DNA from: CAYNHQ01 sp964397255
GTDB taxonomy: Bacteria; Bdellovibrionota_G; JALEGL01; DATDPG01
Assembly: GCA_964397255.1 (NCBI GenBank)
Contig: CAYNHQ010000011.1
Span: 5,738-69,737, forward strand
Direction of reading: 5' to 3'
Length of the DNA stretch: 64,000 bases
The notes below the pieces were generated by a model. The model saw only the letters and a list, made by a program, of their open reading frames with translations, made no database searches and was not told where the DNA came from. The stretch's first letter is position 1. Each line of letters starts with the position of its first letter. Shown here piece by piece: positions 33,554-42,041 of this stretch. The translations under genes and the position numbers were made by a program.

Positions 33554-33835
33554 ATGAAAGCACTAGGGAACAAAATCGAGAAGATCCTGTCTACAGACGC
33601 GGAAACGTTTACAATTCGGCTCCGTTTCAAGGATGGAAAATCGGGAACGATTAGTCTCGAACACATTTTCTCCAAACCAAGAGGGTTATCAGCGGAACTT
33701 CTCCGAGGAAACTTATTTGATCGTTGCTTTATCGAATCGGGAGCGCTCGCTTGGCCGAATGGATTCGAATTATGTCCAGACGCAATCCGGCGCTGGATGA
33801 ATTCGCAGATTAAAGAGGCCCGTTCTTATCACTAG
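33554..33835 (+). CDS. DUF2442 protein, probable antitoxin
   Basis: 93 residues: FTIRLRFKDGKSGTISLEH near residue 22, then LFDRCFIESGALAWPNGFELCPDAIRRW, matching DUF2442 (small beta protein with a C-terminal tail). It is the usual partner of DUF4160 and the presumed antitoxin and autorepressor. Its stop overlaps the last four bases of the convergent sigma-54 activator, so the cassette joins the host gene with no spacer. Confidence 0.8.
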   Translation: MKALGNKIEKILSTDAETFTIRLRFKDGKSGTISLEHIFSKPRGLSAELLRGNLFDRCFIESGALAWPNGFELCPDAIRRWMNSQIKEARSYH

Positions 33836-33910
33836 AGATCTTTGACGGACAAGTTGTACTTTTTGAGTAAGCGCTGGACGGATTTTCGGTCGATGCCGGC
33901 TTGCTTGGCG
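33832..33910 (-). repeat. 79-bp 3' end of the sigma-54 activator gene, in-gene copy
   Basis: This is the functional copy of the 79-bp direct repeat, covering the recognition helix of the Fis-type HTH. Its twin is at 33173-33251. The copies have the same orientation and a 659-base period. Confidence 0.95.
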
Positions 33911-35196
33911 GCTTTGGATATATTCATATTGTTCTTACGCAGACATTCCACCAAATAATCCCGCTCAAACGTCTCCACCCATTTTTCTTTGGCTTCCTTG
34001 AAAGGCAGGCCGCCATCCATCGCCGGGTGAGCTTTGGTCACAACCGATCGTTCCTGCAAATAGTCCGGCAAATGCTGAACATCGATTTGCGGACCATCGC
34101 AAAAACTAAATGCGCGATCGATCGCATTCTTTAATTCCCGTACGTTTCCGGGCCATTGATATTCCGAGAGCAGCCGAAGGGCTTCGTCCGTAATTCCGTT
34201 GATTTCGAGTTTTTGGCCCCCCGCCTCGCGCCGCGCCTGTTCGAAAAAGTTCCGGATGAGAAGAGAAATATCGTCGGAGCGCTTGCGGAGTGGCGGAAGA
34301 TGGATTTGAACAACCGAAAGCCGGAAATAGAGATCTTCGCGGAACCGGGCTTTTTTTACTTCTTCTTTTAGGTTTCGATTCGTGGCCGCCACAACCCTCA
34401 CATCGACCTTCTTCGATCGATCGGCGCCCACTCTTTTTACTTCACCTGTTTCAAGGGCGCGCAATAACTTTGGCTGCAACTCAAGCGAAAGCTCACCAAT
34501 TTCATCGAGGAAAATCGTTCCTCCATCCGCGAGTTCAAAGGCCCCCTGACGTGTTGTCGTGGCGCCGGTGAACGAACCCCGCTCGTGACCAAACAGTTCT
34601 GATTCGATCAAGTTCTCCGCCACCGCCCCACAGTCGAAAACAATAAACGGAGATCGAGAGCGCTTTGAATGCTGGTGAATCGCTTTCGCAATGAGTTCCT
34701 TGCCTGTCCCTGTTTCTCCCATCACAACAACTGTGACATTCGTCGGAGCGACTTTCTCGAGAATTCCGAAAATCTTTCGCATTTCCAGCGACCGACCGGT
34801 CATGTCGCCAAAGCTCGACTTCTTCGAGGGATAGATTTCGAGCTGTTCATCCAGAGGCGTGAACTTAATGCGAGTCTTGCCGACTTTAATAATGGCTCCC
34901 GCGGCGAGGAATGCTTCTTTTACTTTGAGACCGCTGACGAACGTACCGTTCGTCGAACCCAGATCCCGCAATAGATATCCATCTTTCGTTTTCGAGATTT
35001 CCGCGTGCGATCGGGAAACCGTTTCATCTTTCAATTTCAAATCAGCCGTATCCCCCGTGCCGATGGTGATCGTGCCTTTGTCGACCGTGTATTCATTTGG
35101 TCCGCCATCGGCATCCAGAACAATCAGCTTGCTCTTGGGAAGCAAGAGCATGGTGGGTTGTTCGCCCGAACGAATGATTTTGGTTTCGCGTGACAT
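33832..35196 (-). CDS. Sigma-54 activator with one FHA domain
   Basis: Domains: FHA (about 25-100; ITIGTGDTADLKLKDETVSRSH, GSTNGTFVSG), AAA+ (about 130-365; Walker A GETGTGKELIAKAIH, Walker B GGTIFLDEIGE, loop GSFTGA) and a Fis HTH (NISKAAKQAGIDRKSVQRLL). 454 residues. Like the gene at 12441 it should respond to threonine phosphorylation rather than a histidine kinase. GSFTGA is a mild variant of the sigma-54 contact loop. The last 26 codons are duplicated 659 bases away with a TA pair between. Confidence 0.94.
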   Translation of the reverse strand: MSRETKIIRSGEQPTMLLLPKSKLIVLDADGGPNEYTVDKGTITIGTGDTADLKLKDETVSRSHAEISKTKDGYLLRDLGSTNGTFVSGLKVKEAFLAAGAIIKVGKTRIKFTPLDEQLEIYPSKKSSFGDMTGRSLEMRKIFGILEKVAPTNVTVVVMGETGTGKELIAKAIHQHSKRSRSPFIVFDCGAVAENLIESELFGHERGSFTGATTTRQGAFELADGGTIFLDEIGELSLELQPKLLRALETGEVKRVGADRSKKVDVRVVAATNRNLKEEVKKARFREDLYFRLSVVQIHLPPLRKRSDDISLLIRNFFEQARREAGGQKLEINGITDEALRLLSEYQWPGNVRELKNAIDRAFSFCDGPQIDVQHLPDYLQERSVVTKAHPAMDGGLPFKEAKEKWVETFERDYLVECLRKNNMNISKAAKQAGIDRKSVQRLLKKYNLSVKDL

Positions 35197-35216
35197 GGGT
35201 GCCCCCTGAGCTCCCC

Positions 35217-35246
35217 ATCATAGGGGCTTTGCCCCAGTGAAAGCAA
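35217..35246 (-). promoter_or_regulatory. Putative promoter of the FHA sigma-54 activator
   Basis: On the minus strand TTGCTT (35241-35246) and TATGAT (35217-35222) are 18 bases apart. The spacer contains the hairpin GGGGCAAAGCCCC. The ATG is 20 bases past the -10 box. Confidence 0.35.
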
Positions 35247-35323
35247 TCATTTTTTGCGGCAGGGGTGTCGCAGAGATCTATTTGACCCAGAAAAATGGAA
35301 ACAAAAATTGCGACAGATTTTTC

Positions 35324-35689
35324 TTAAGCGGCCTGCCACATCGCCTGATAGTCAAGCGACATGAGGTAAAGTAGGAGATCGTCACGCAGCACTTTCGCCA
35401 TGTGATCGAGCCGTTCGAAACGAACGCCTATGCCTGATTTCCCGCCTTCAAAAAAAGCATCGTGTACGCGAATCACGCGCGCAATGATTGGCGCACGAGT
35501 CACACGATTGGCCAGCTGGAATTGAAATTCGGTTCCCAACGGTAGAAGTTTCTCGGTTTCAATGTAGGCCCCGTCACGAGAGATGTCAGTGATGAAGTTA
35601 AAATTGAGCCCCTCGCTGTCAGTAGAGACAATCGCTACGCGACCATTGAATCGGCGTGCTCGTCGTCTTTCCGTATTCGAACCCACCAC
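35324..35689 (-). CDS. PilZ-domain protein
   Basis: A 121-residue single PilZ domain with the c-di-GMP motifs RRRARRF (residues 8-14) and DISRDGAYIE (about 36-45), followed by FQFQLANRVTRAPIIARVIRV. PilZ proteins bind c-di-GMP and relay it to motility, polysaccharide or pilus functions by protein contact. It stands alone between the sigma-54 activator and the Ctp protease. Its target is unknown. Confidence 0.9.
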   Translation of the reverse strand: MVGSNTERRRARRFNGRVAIVSTDSEGLNFNFITDISRDGAYIETEKLLPLGTEFQFQLANRVTRAPIIARVIRVHDAFFEGGKSGIGVRFERLDHMAKVLRDDLLLYLMSLDYQAMWQAA

Positions 35690-35789
35690 GCCGCGATTCT
35701 TTCACGCTCAAACAGCAATGGTCAAATCTTTTCTCTTGAGTTCAGAATAATTAGCTCCAAAACTCGAGAACAAACCTTGAAGCAGAAAC

Positions 35790-37088
35790 TCAACGCGTTG
35801 AAACTTGAGCCTTCGCCAAAGAACCGAATACTTCCCAGGTCTTAATGTATTCTAATGCTCGTTTGGCCTGGATATCTGTATCAAAATTGATCATACCGAT
35901 CTTTGTCTTCGACTTCGCCTCTGGTTTCGGAGGCATGTTGGCTTCGGGTGTCTGGGCTTCAATATGGCCCTTTAGGTCCTTTTCGCGCAGATAGTTTTCG
36001 TCGCTGGGCGCAGGTGGCGGAACATCGGAGACCACGATGTCGGGCGCAATACCCAGGGCCTGAATCGACCTCCCCTTTGGCGTGTAATAACGGGCAATCG
36101 TCAGTTTGAGTCCCGATCCATCCCCCAGATCAATGATGGTCTGAACCGAGCCTTTGCCAAATGTCTGGGTTCCAAGAATGACTGCCTTTCCATGATCCTG
36201 AAGAGCACCGGCTACAATCTCTGAAGCCGAGGCCGTGCCCTCATTTACAAGCACAATCGTCGGAACAGTCTTATGAGTTCCTTCTTTATGGGCGATTTCC
36301 ACTTCTTGGAATGAGCCTTTTCGCCCAATCGTCGAGACGATGACTCCAGATTCAACAAAGAGGTCCGCCACGCGGATAGCTTGGTCCAAAAGCCCCCCGG
36401 GATTATTTCGGAGATCGAGGAGAATTCCTTTGACGCCGTCTTTCCCCGCCTTCTTATCGAGTTCGGCCAGCTGTTTTTCCAGCTCTCGACCGGTTCGCTC
36501 CTGAAAACTTTTGATGCGAAGATAGCCGTACTGATTTTCAATCAGTTCCGAGGCGACGGAGGCCAGACGAATCGTCTCTCGCCGAAGAATGACATCAAAG
36601 GAATCTTTGGTCCCTTGGCGATCCAGCGTCAGCGTACAGGTGCTACCACGTGGACCGCGAAGTTTTTTGATGGCGTCGAGAAGGCTCATCCCCTTCGTCG
36701 ATGCGCCATCGATTTTTTTAATCTTATCACCCGCCTTTACTCCCGCCCGATCGGCGGGCGTATCATCGATCGGAGTAATGACGGTCAATTGATCATCCTT
36801 CATGGTGATTTCGATTCCGAGTCCCCCGAATTCTCCTTTTGTATCCACACGCATCTCCCGAAAATTTTCCGGAGGCATGTAAGCCGTGTGGGGATCCAGG
36901 TTCGCCACCAATCCTTTAATCGCGTTATCCAGAATTTCTTCCGGCTTTACCTCTTCAATATAATTCGCTTCGACATAGCTCAACACCTTCGAAAGCGTTT
37001 CCAATTTTTCGTACACTTTCGAAGCATCGGCCCAAGCGAAATGGGGAAAAAGCAAACTTCCGATGACGATCAACATTGGGCGTTTCAT
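35790..37088 (-). CDS. ctpA: S41 C-terminal processing protease
   Basis: Signal peptide (MLIVIGSLLFPHFAWA), an N-terminal helical region, a PDZ domain (about 90-170; GGLGIEITMKDDQLTVITPI, DTPADRAGVKAGDKI), then the S41 core with the nucleophile Ser in VNEGTASASEIVAGAL and the Lys in TQTFGKGSVQT. 432 residues. Periplasmic Ctp proteases trim cell-wall hydrolases and lipoproteins. The next upstream gene encodes an EnvC-like hydrolase activator, a common pairing in Proteobacteria (EnvC-CtpA). Confidence 0.94.
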   Translation of the reverse strand: MKRPMLIVIGSLLFPHFAWADASKVYEKLETLSKVLSYVEANYIEEVKPEEILDNAIKGLVANLDPHTAYMPPENFREMRVDTKGEFGGLGIEITMKDDQLTVITPIDDTPADRAGVKAGDKIKKIDGASTKGMSLLDAIKKLRGPRGSTCTLTLDRQGTKDSFDVILRRETIRLASVASELIENQYGYLRIKSFQERTGRELEKQLAELDKKAGKDGVKGILLDLRNNPGGLLDQAIRVADLFVESGVIVSTIGRKGSFQEVEIAHKEGTHKTVPTIVLVNEGTASASEIVAGALQDHGKAVILGTQTFGKGSVQTIIDLGDGSGLKLTIARYYTPKGRSIQALGIAPDIVVSDVPPPAPSDENYLREKDLKGHIEAQTPEANMPPKPEAKSKTKIGMINFDTDIQAKRALEYIKTWEVFGSLAKAQVSTR

Positions 37089-37124
37089 AACTTTTGTTCC
37101 TTTCTAATCATTTCTTTGTTCATA

Positions 37125-38252
37125 TTAGTGCGCAAACCAGGGCCACGGATCTTCGGAAATCCCCTTGTGCCGAAGTTCGAAATAGAGATACGCCCCCTTG
37201 AGCGAGCCACTATCTCCGACGGTCGCAATCGCTTCGCCGGCACTCACCGAAGCGCCGACCGGTTTTAGAACTTTATCTACGTGAGCGTAGAGAGTGAAAT
37301 ACCCTCCTTGATGATCCACAATCAGAATCTTACCATACCCGACAAACCAGTCTGAAAAAGCAACCTTCCCGTCGAACACGGCACGAATGGGAGATCCTTT
37401 CTCGACCCGCAGATCAATCCCCTTGTGATAAAGTTTCGCCTGAATTTTCGGATCCACATATGGGCCGAATTTCCTCTCCAGCCGCCCGACCACCGGAAGT
37501 GAAAGTTTTCCCTTCATTTGCGCAAAGAGGCTTTCTCCTTCGGTTTCACCCTGACGTAAGGACTCGATGAGACGCTGGAGACCTTTGGCCGCTTCTTCCA
37601 GTTCGTCCACACTTTGCCGATAATAGTTCCGTTCGTTTTGAACCATGGCGAGAACCGTGGAGCGGGACTCCCGTTCCACTTCTAAATCTTCTTTACGCGA
37701 ACCCAGATCCGAGATCAGAGAACGGAGAATTTGACGATCTTCTTCCAATTTTCGCCGGCGATTTGTGAGCTGTCGCACGGTTTCGGCAAATTCGTTCATG
37801 CGTTGCCGATCGTGATCAATCCAGCGCCCAACGAACCATTTTCGCTGCCTTAAATCAGCCGCGGTTTGAGACGTGAGAAGAATTTGCACCAGATTCGGAG
37901 ATCCCCACTTATAAAGATCGCGCATTCGCTTTGCGATGTCGGCCCGACTCATCTGAAGTCTTTTTTCCAATTCCTCGATTTTCGCCGCCGCTTCGTCAAT
38001 GCGAGCTTCTACCGATTTTCTTTCATTTCCAAGCTTCGCTGTCTCGTCATTGAGCGAGTCGATTTTTTTCGAGTACGATTGAACTTCATGCAAAAGAGAG
38101 CCCTCTTTCTTTAGCACTCCCTGGAGCCGTTTTTTTTCTTCATCGAGTTTGCGTTGGAATTCGCGAAGCTGCTCTTCCTTTTTTACAATGGGTTCCTGCG
38201 CATACCCCACCGAAAGAGCCAGTAGGGGCCATAAGAACAACCAGCGCCTCAT
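37125..38252 (-). CDS. envC: EnvC-like murein hydrolase activator (M23 domain)
   Basis: From ATG 38252: signal peptide (RRWLFLWPLLALSVGYA), a long coiled coil (about 25-240, heptads rich in Leu/Glu/Lys/Arg), then a LytM/M23 domain (LYHKGIDLRVEKGSPIRAVFDGKVAFS). Zinc residues look incomplete (HKGIDLR rather than HxxxD; VDKVLKP), as in EnvC, which activates amidases rather than cutting itself. Its start overlaps ftsX by four bases, matching the known FtsEX-EnvC division complex. An amidase gene is at 55820. Confidence 0.9.
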   Translation of the reverse strand: MRRWLFLWPLLALSVGYAQEPIVKKEEQLREFQRKLDEEKKRLQGVLKKEGSLLHEVQSYSKKIDSLNDETAKLGNERKSVEARIDEAAAKIEELEKRLQMSRADIAKRMRDLYKWGSPNLVQILLTSQTAADLRQRKWFVGRWIDHDRQRMNEFAETVRQLTNRRRKLEEDRQILRSLISDLGSRKEDLEVERESRSTVLAMVQNERNYYRQSVDELEEAAKGLQRLIESLRQGETEGESLFAQMKGKLSLPVVGRLERKFGPYVDPKIQAKLYHKGIDLRVEKGSPIRAVFDGKVAFSDWFVGYGKILIVDHQGGYFTLYAHVDKVLKPVGASVSAGEAIATVGDSGSLKGAYLYFELRHKGISEDPWPWFAH

Positions 38253-39148
38253 GTTCGAAGATACCTTCCGACCGCGAAGATACTCCCCATGACTCCTACA
38301 ACGGCTCCCAATAAAAGAAGCCCCACCTGACTCGAAAGAGAGAGAAACTGAATGGAAGACGGGAAAAGCACTCCCCAAGTGTCCGCAAAATAAACTTGCG
38401 CCACAGCCATCGACACGCGAAGGGTGAGGAGGGCGAAAATAGCCGCCAGCAAACCGTCAAAGAGACCTTCCAGAAAGAAGGGCGTGCGAATCATCCCATC
38501 AGTGGCTCCCACGAGGCTCAAAATTTCAATTTCGTCGCGCCGGCTATAGACAATCAATCGGATGGTATTGGCGACAATAAAGATGGTCGCAAAGGCAAGG
38601 GCCCCTCCCAAGAGAAGGGCAACTCCATCTAAAGCGGTCAAAAGTTTGATCCATCGTGTGGTCCATTCGCCACCGTCGTCCACGGCTTCCACTCCCTCCA
38701 CTTTGGTGAGAGCCGCAGAAAAGGAGTTCAGCGCCATATTATTTCGAAAACTGGAGGCGATGGCGATTTCCATAGATGCGGGAAAGGGATTCTCATCCAA
38801 CGCCGCTACCGCTTCTTCCAGTTCGGGGTTGTCGTGAACGAATCGGGCACGCGCAGCTTCCACCGAACGGAATTCGCATTCCCGAACAAAATCTTTCTTG
38901 CAGAAATCCTTCTCTACGACCGCCCGCCCTTTCGCATCTCCTTCCGTTCGAAAGTAAACCGATACATGCACCCCTTCCTCGCCTCCGACGATCCAGCGCT
39001 TCAGATTGGAGAAAAGCAGATACCCTCCCCCCAGAATGGTGAACGTCATCGCCAGCGTGACGATCGCGACGGCATTTAGCTTCCAGGAGGAGAGAAGACT
39101 TCGCAGGGCAGAATAGATGAGATATCGAATCACTCGAAAAACTTTCAC
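38249..39148 (-). CDS. ftsX: Cell-division protein FtsX
   Basis: Four membrane helices (near 25-45, about 175-200, 225-250 and 270-295) with a periplasmic domain of about 120 residues after the first, the FtsX layout. WTTRWIKLLTALDGVALLLGG and YSRRDEIEILSLVGATDGMIRTPFFLEGLFDG are conserved blocks. FtsX transmits FtsE ATPase state to EnvC outside. It is coupled to ftsE upstream by a four-base overlap. 299 residues. Confidence 0.93.
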   Translation of the reverse strand: MKVFRVIRYLIYSALRSLLSSWKLNAVAIVTLAMTFTILGGGYLLFSNLKRWIVGGEEGVHVSVYFRTEGDAKGRAVVEKDFCKKDFVRECEFRSVEAARARFVHDNPELEEAVAALDENPFPASMEIAIASSFRNNMALNSFSAALTKVEGVEAVDDGGEWTTRWIKLLTALDGVALLLGGALAFATIFIVANTIRLIVYSRRDEIEILSLVGATDGMIRTPFFLEGLFDGLLAAIFALLTLRVSMAVAQVYFADTWGVLFPSSIQFLSLSSQVGLLLLGAVVGVMGSIFAVGRYLRT

Positions 39149-39801
39149 GATTTCACCAATCTTCCAGCATGGAGGACGAGTTCTCGCTTTCCCAGGGCGC
39201 TCATTAAACGGCGATCGTGGGTTGCCAACACAATCGTCGTACCGCGAACATTGATTTCACGAAGCAAACTCATCATTTCATCGGTAAGATCTGCATCGAG
39301 ATTTCCCGTCGGTTCGTCCGCCAACAAAATTTTGGGATCGTTGACGAGAGCACGGGCCAGAGCCACCCGCTGCTGCTCCCCTCCGGAAAGTTTGATCGGA
39401 AGGCTCTGCGCGCGCGCCTCCAAACCAACTAATTTGAGCATCAGCATGACCCGCCGCTCTATCACGGATTGTGGAAGTCCCAGGATCTCGAGAGTCACGG
39501 CCACATTGTCAAAAACCGTCCGCCAAGGAATCAATTTGAAATCTTGAAACACCACTCCGATGGAGCGCCGTAAAAGTGCGTTTTGTTTTCGACCCAGCCG
39601 CGAAACATTCCGGCCGTCGACAATCACCTGTCCTTCACTCGGCTCTTCGGCGCAAAAAAGGATGCGAAGTAATGTCGATTTTCCGGCTCCGCTGGCCCCC
39701 GTCAGAACCACGAACTCGCCTTTTTCGATTTTCAGGCTGATGTCAATGAGGGCCGTGATATCGCGCTGATACGCCTTGTACACATGAAACATCTGGATCA
39801 T
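39145..39801 (-). CDS. ftsE: Cell-division ATP-binding protein FtsE
   Basis: A complete 218-residue ABC ATPase: Walker A TGASGAGKSTLLR, Q-loop VVFQDFKLIPWRTVFDNV, signature KLSGGEQQRVALARAL and Walker B ILLADEPTGNLD. The start MIQMFHVYKAYQRD is typical of FtsE. It forms FtsEX with the next gene to control murein hydrolysis at the septum. The upstream Pro-rich gene overlaps it by four bases and may be a fourth partner. Confidence 0.95.
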   Translation of the reverse strand: MIQMFHVYKAYQRDITALIDISLKIEKGEFVVLTGASGAGKSTLLRILFCAEEPSEGQVIVDGRNVSRLGRKQNALLRRSIGVVFQDFKLIPWRTVFDNVAVTLEILGLPQSVIERRVMLMLKLVGLEARAQSLPIKLSGGEQQRVALARALVNDPKILLADEPTGNLDADLTDEMMSLLREINVRGTTIVLATHDRRLMSALGKRELVLHAGRLVKS

Positions 39802-40310
39802 GATTTGATCTTTTCTTCGTCCTCTAGAAACTCGAGGATTAATTCATCGAGCGTCTTGTCCTTTTGCGCACTCGTATCAAGCGTTCGAGGAGTAACGGTA
39901 GCCGGTCGGATTGTGGGTCCCGGAGCGGAAGGGATTCGATAAGGCCTAGGGGCCGTATGCGGCGGAGGAACCGGTGGACGTCGGCCCAGGGGCGGTGGCG
40001 CGGCCTCCGGTGGAGTCGATGGTGGTGAAACCGAAGGTTTTGTTTCAGCCGTTTCCAGAGCTCCCTTGAATTTGCCGGCGACCAGATCTTTCATCATTTC
40101 CTTGTGTTGTTCTTTCATCATCGTTTCGACGATTTCGGTAATGTCCGTGGCCTTCACAAATTTTTCGTATGATCGGCGGCGACTCGCGATAATGTTTCCT
40201 CCAAGAAAGATATGGGTCACCACCATCGGATTGGTGATGCCGCTATCTTCCGTCTGGACGTGATAGAGAATCCCTTGATGGCGAATGTTGTGATTAAATC
40301 CCGGAAGCAT
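39798..40310 (-). CDS. Pro-rich cytoplasmic protein upstream of ftsE
   Basis: 170 residues. Residues 1-75 are ordered (GFNHNIRHQGILYHVQTEDS, then VVTHIFLGGNIIASRRRSY). Then comes a Pro-rich linker (SPPSTPPEAAPPPLGRRPP to PSAPGPTIRP) and a short acidic tail (DELILEFLEDEEK). The N-terminal block occurs in hypothetical proteins of Deltaproteobacteria. No catalytic motif is seen. Four-base overlap with ftsE makes a link to division likely, by context only. Confidence 0.75.
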   Translation of the reverse strand: MLPGFNHNIRHQGILYHVQTEDSGITNPMVVTHIFLGGNIIASRRRSYEKFVKATDITEIVETMMKEQHKEMMKDLVAGKFKGALETAETKPSVSPPSTPPEAAPPPLGRRPPVPPPHTAPRPYRIPSAPGPTIRPATVTPRTLDTSAQKDKTLDELILEFLEDEEKIKS

Positions 40311-40322
40311 GAAGTTGGGATG

Positions 40323-40895
40323 TTACCATCGCCCCCCGTGAATCGTTAACGGTTGACGAATATCGAAATGCCCCCAAAAAAGCTCTCGATCCACTCCGTT
40401 TCCTAAAATTTTGATTCCATCGACGTTTGAAATTTGCAACGTGAATGTCTTGACAATTGCGGCCAGAGAGAGACGTTCGAAATCGACGCTGGTAGTCACC
40501 TGGAAGGTGGGTTCCACGGGAAAATCAAGATAGAGAATTCCGCCTTCGCGAAACACGTTTCGGAGGGTCGTTCCCTCGGGAAAAACCGCGAGTGCGGATG
40601 GACTCGGCGACGTGGCCAACGCACGCACCAATGCTTTGGACCAATCGGTCAAAGAACCTCCCTTCCCCTCCACTTCCACTTGGAATGCGGCAATCCCCGA
40701 CAGATCAGCCAGTGGATAATAAAGCGGGATTTCTTCCTTCGAAGCCCCACTCGTTTTTGCCGCGGTCTCAGAATCTGACATGACAGGTGTGGGCAACGGA
40801 GTAACTCGATCGCTAGAGGCGAAGCGATGCAAACCCCACAAAGCGATCGAAAACACGCCCAACGCTAAAAGAATTCCGAAGAGACCTTTTGACAG
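40323..40895 (-). CDS. GerMN-domain membrane-anchored protein
   Basis: A membrane helix (GLFGILLALGVFSIALWGL) precedes a linker and a GerMN-type domain (about 60-185; LVRALATSPSPSALAVFPEG, GILYLDFPVEP, SVDFERLSLAAIVKTF). GerMN domains bind peptidoglycan-related ligands in spore-forming and other bacteria. The helix is only complete if translation begins upstream of TTG 40862. CTG 40893-40895, with AAAAGGGG just before it, is the best candidate, giving 190 residues. It lies just before the ftsE cluster in the same direction. Confidence 0.7.
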   Translation of the reverse strand: MSKGLFGILLALGVFSIALWGLHRFASSDRVTPLPTPVMSDSETAAKTSGASKEEIPLYYPLADLSGIAAFQVEVEGKGGSLTDWSKALVRALATSPSPSALAVFPEGTTLRNVFREGGILYLDFPVEPTFQVTTSVDFERLSLAAIVKTFTLQISNVDGIKILGNGVDRELFWGHFDIRQPLTIHGGRW

Positions 40896-40931
40896 AAGAA
40901 CCCCTTTTGGTACGGTTTCGATCTACCGAAT

Positions 40932-41621
40932 ATGGAACTTAATGCCCTTAAACTGATTCTACACGCTGACATTGTTGTCAAATTCGTGATGACGCTTCTT
41001 ATTGCCGCCTCCATCGCCTCCTGGGCGATCATTTTTCTAAAGGTTCGTCTTCTCCGCCGTTCGCGGCGCAATTCGGAGCAGTTTGTGGATCAGTTTTGGT
41101 CGCAGCGAAACATGGAAAATGTCGTTCGCAAGGCCGACGAAATGGAATCCTGTCCGACGGCGTATGTGTTTAAGTCGGGATATTCCGAACTGATGAAGTC
41201 GCGTGATTCCGCCCGGGGAAGCAAGGGAAGTGGGTCGGCCGAAGAAGTCATGAGCATCATCGAAAACGTCGATCGCGCCCTGCGAAGAAGTGTGACGGCT
41301 CAACTCACGACATTGGAACGACGCGTCCCTTTTCTCGCGACCACCGGAAGCTCCTCTCCATTTATCGGGCTCTTCGGTACCGTTTGGGGAATCATGAATT
41401 CTTTCATGGCGATCGGATCCTCGCAGTCAGCCACCTTAGCCACGGTCGGACCGGGTATCGCGGAAGCACTCATCGCCACAGCGGTAGGTCTTTTTGCGGC
41501 CATTCCGGCGGTCATTGGATATAACTATTGTGTGTCACAAATTCGGGTGCTTCACCGTGAGATGGAGAATTTTTCCAACGATTTTCTCAACGTCATCAAG
41601 CGCCAACTCCACATGAGCTAG
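40932..41621 (+). CDS. tolQ: TolQ/ExbB-type proton channel protein
   Basis: 229 residues with three membrane helices: residues 15-37 (FVMTLLIAASIASWAIIFLK), about 135-160 (TGSSSPFIGLFGTVWGIMNSF) and about 170-195 (AEALIATAVGLFAAIPAVIGYN). These are the MotA/TolQ/ExbB hallmarks. With TolR it forms the proton-driven motor that energises TolA and outer-membrane constriction at division. First gene of a six-gene operon; divergent from the GerMN gene by about 40-70 bases. Confidence 0.95.
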   Translation: MELNALKLILHADIVVKFVMTLLIAASIASWAIIFLKVRLLRRSRRNSEQFVDQFWSQRNMENVVRKADEMESCPTAYVFKSGYSELMKSRDSARGSKGSGSAEEVMSIIENVDRALRRSVTAQLTTLERRVPFLATTGSSSPFIGLFGTVWGIMNSFMAIGSSQSATLATVGPGIAEALIATAVGLFAAIPAVIGYNYCVSQIRVLHREMENFSNDFLNVIKRQLHMS

Positions 41622-41624
41622 ATT

Positions 41625-42041
41625 ATGGCCGTCTCTCTGGGTAGCGACGGAAACGAAATGTCCGAGATCAACGTCACCCCGTTGGTCGATGTCATGCTCG
41701 TTCTGTTGGTGATCTTTATGGTGACTGCGCCGATGATTCAGCAACAGGTGGATGTGGATCTCCCGGAAACCACATCCAAGTCGGCCACAATGGTCAAGGA
41801 AAACGACGTGGTACTGACGCTCGATAAGAAGAAAAACATTTTGATTGGAAAGGTTCCTGTACCGCTCAAAGGTCTTTCTTCCAAGCTGCGCGAGATTTAT
41901 CGAACAAAGTCCAAAAAAGAAATTTACATGCGTGCCGATAAGACGATTCCATACGGCTTTGTCGTCAAAGTGATGGCCGAAGTGAAAAACGGCGGAATTG
42001 ACCGCATGGGAATGATTACAGAATCTGAAAGCGGAGAATGA
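41625..42041 (+). CDS. tolR: TolR/ExbD-type protein
   Basis: 138 residues. Single helix VMLVLLVIFMVTAPMIQQQ with the preceding INVTPLVDV, whose Asp is the proton-carrying residue in TolR/ExbD. The periplasmic domain ends KVMAEVKNGGIDRMGMITE. It starts four bases after tolQ and overlaps the next gene by four bases. Confidence 0.95.
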   Translation: MAVSLGSDGNEMSEINVTPLVDVMLVLLVIFMVTAPMIQQQVDVDLPETTSKSATMVKENDVVLTLDKKKNILIGKVPVPLKGLSSKLREIYRTKSKKEIYMRADKTIPYGFVVKVMAEVKNGGIDRMGMITESESGE

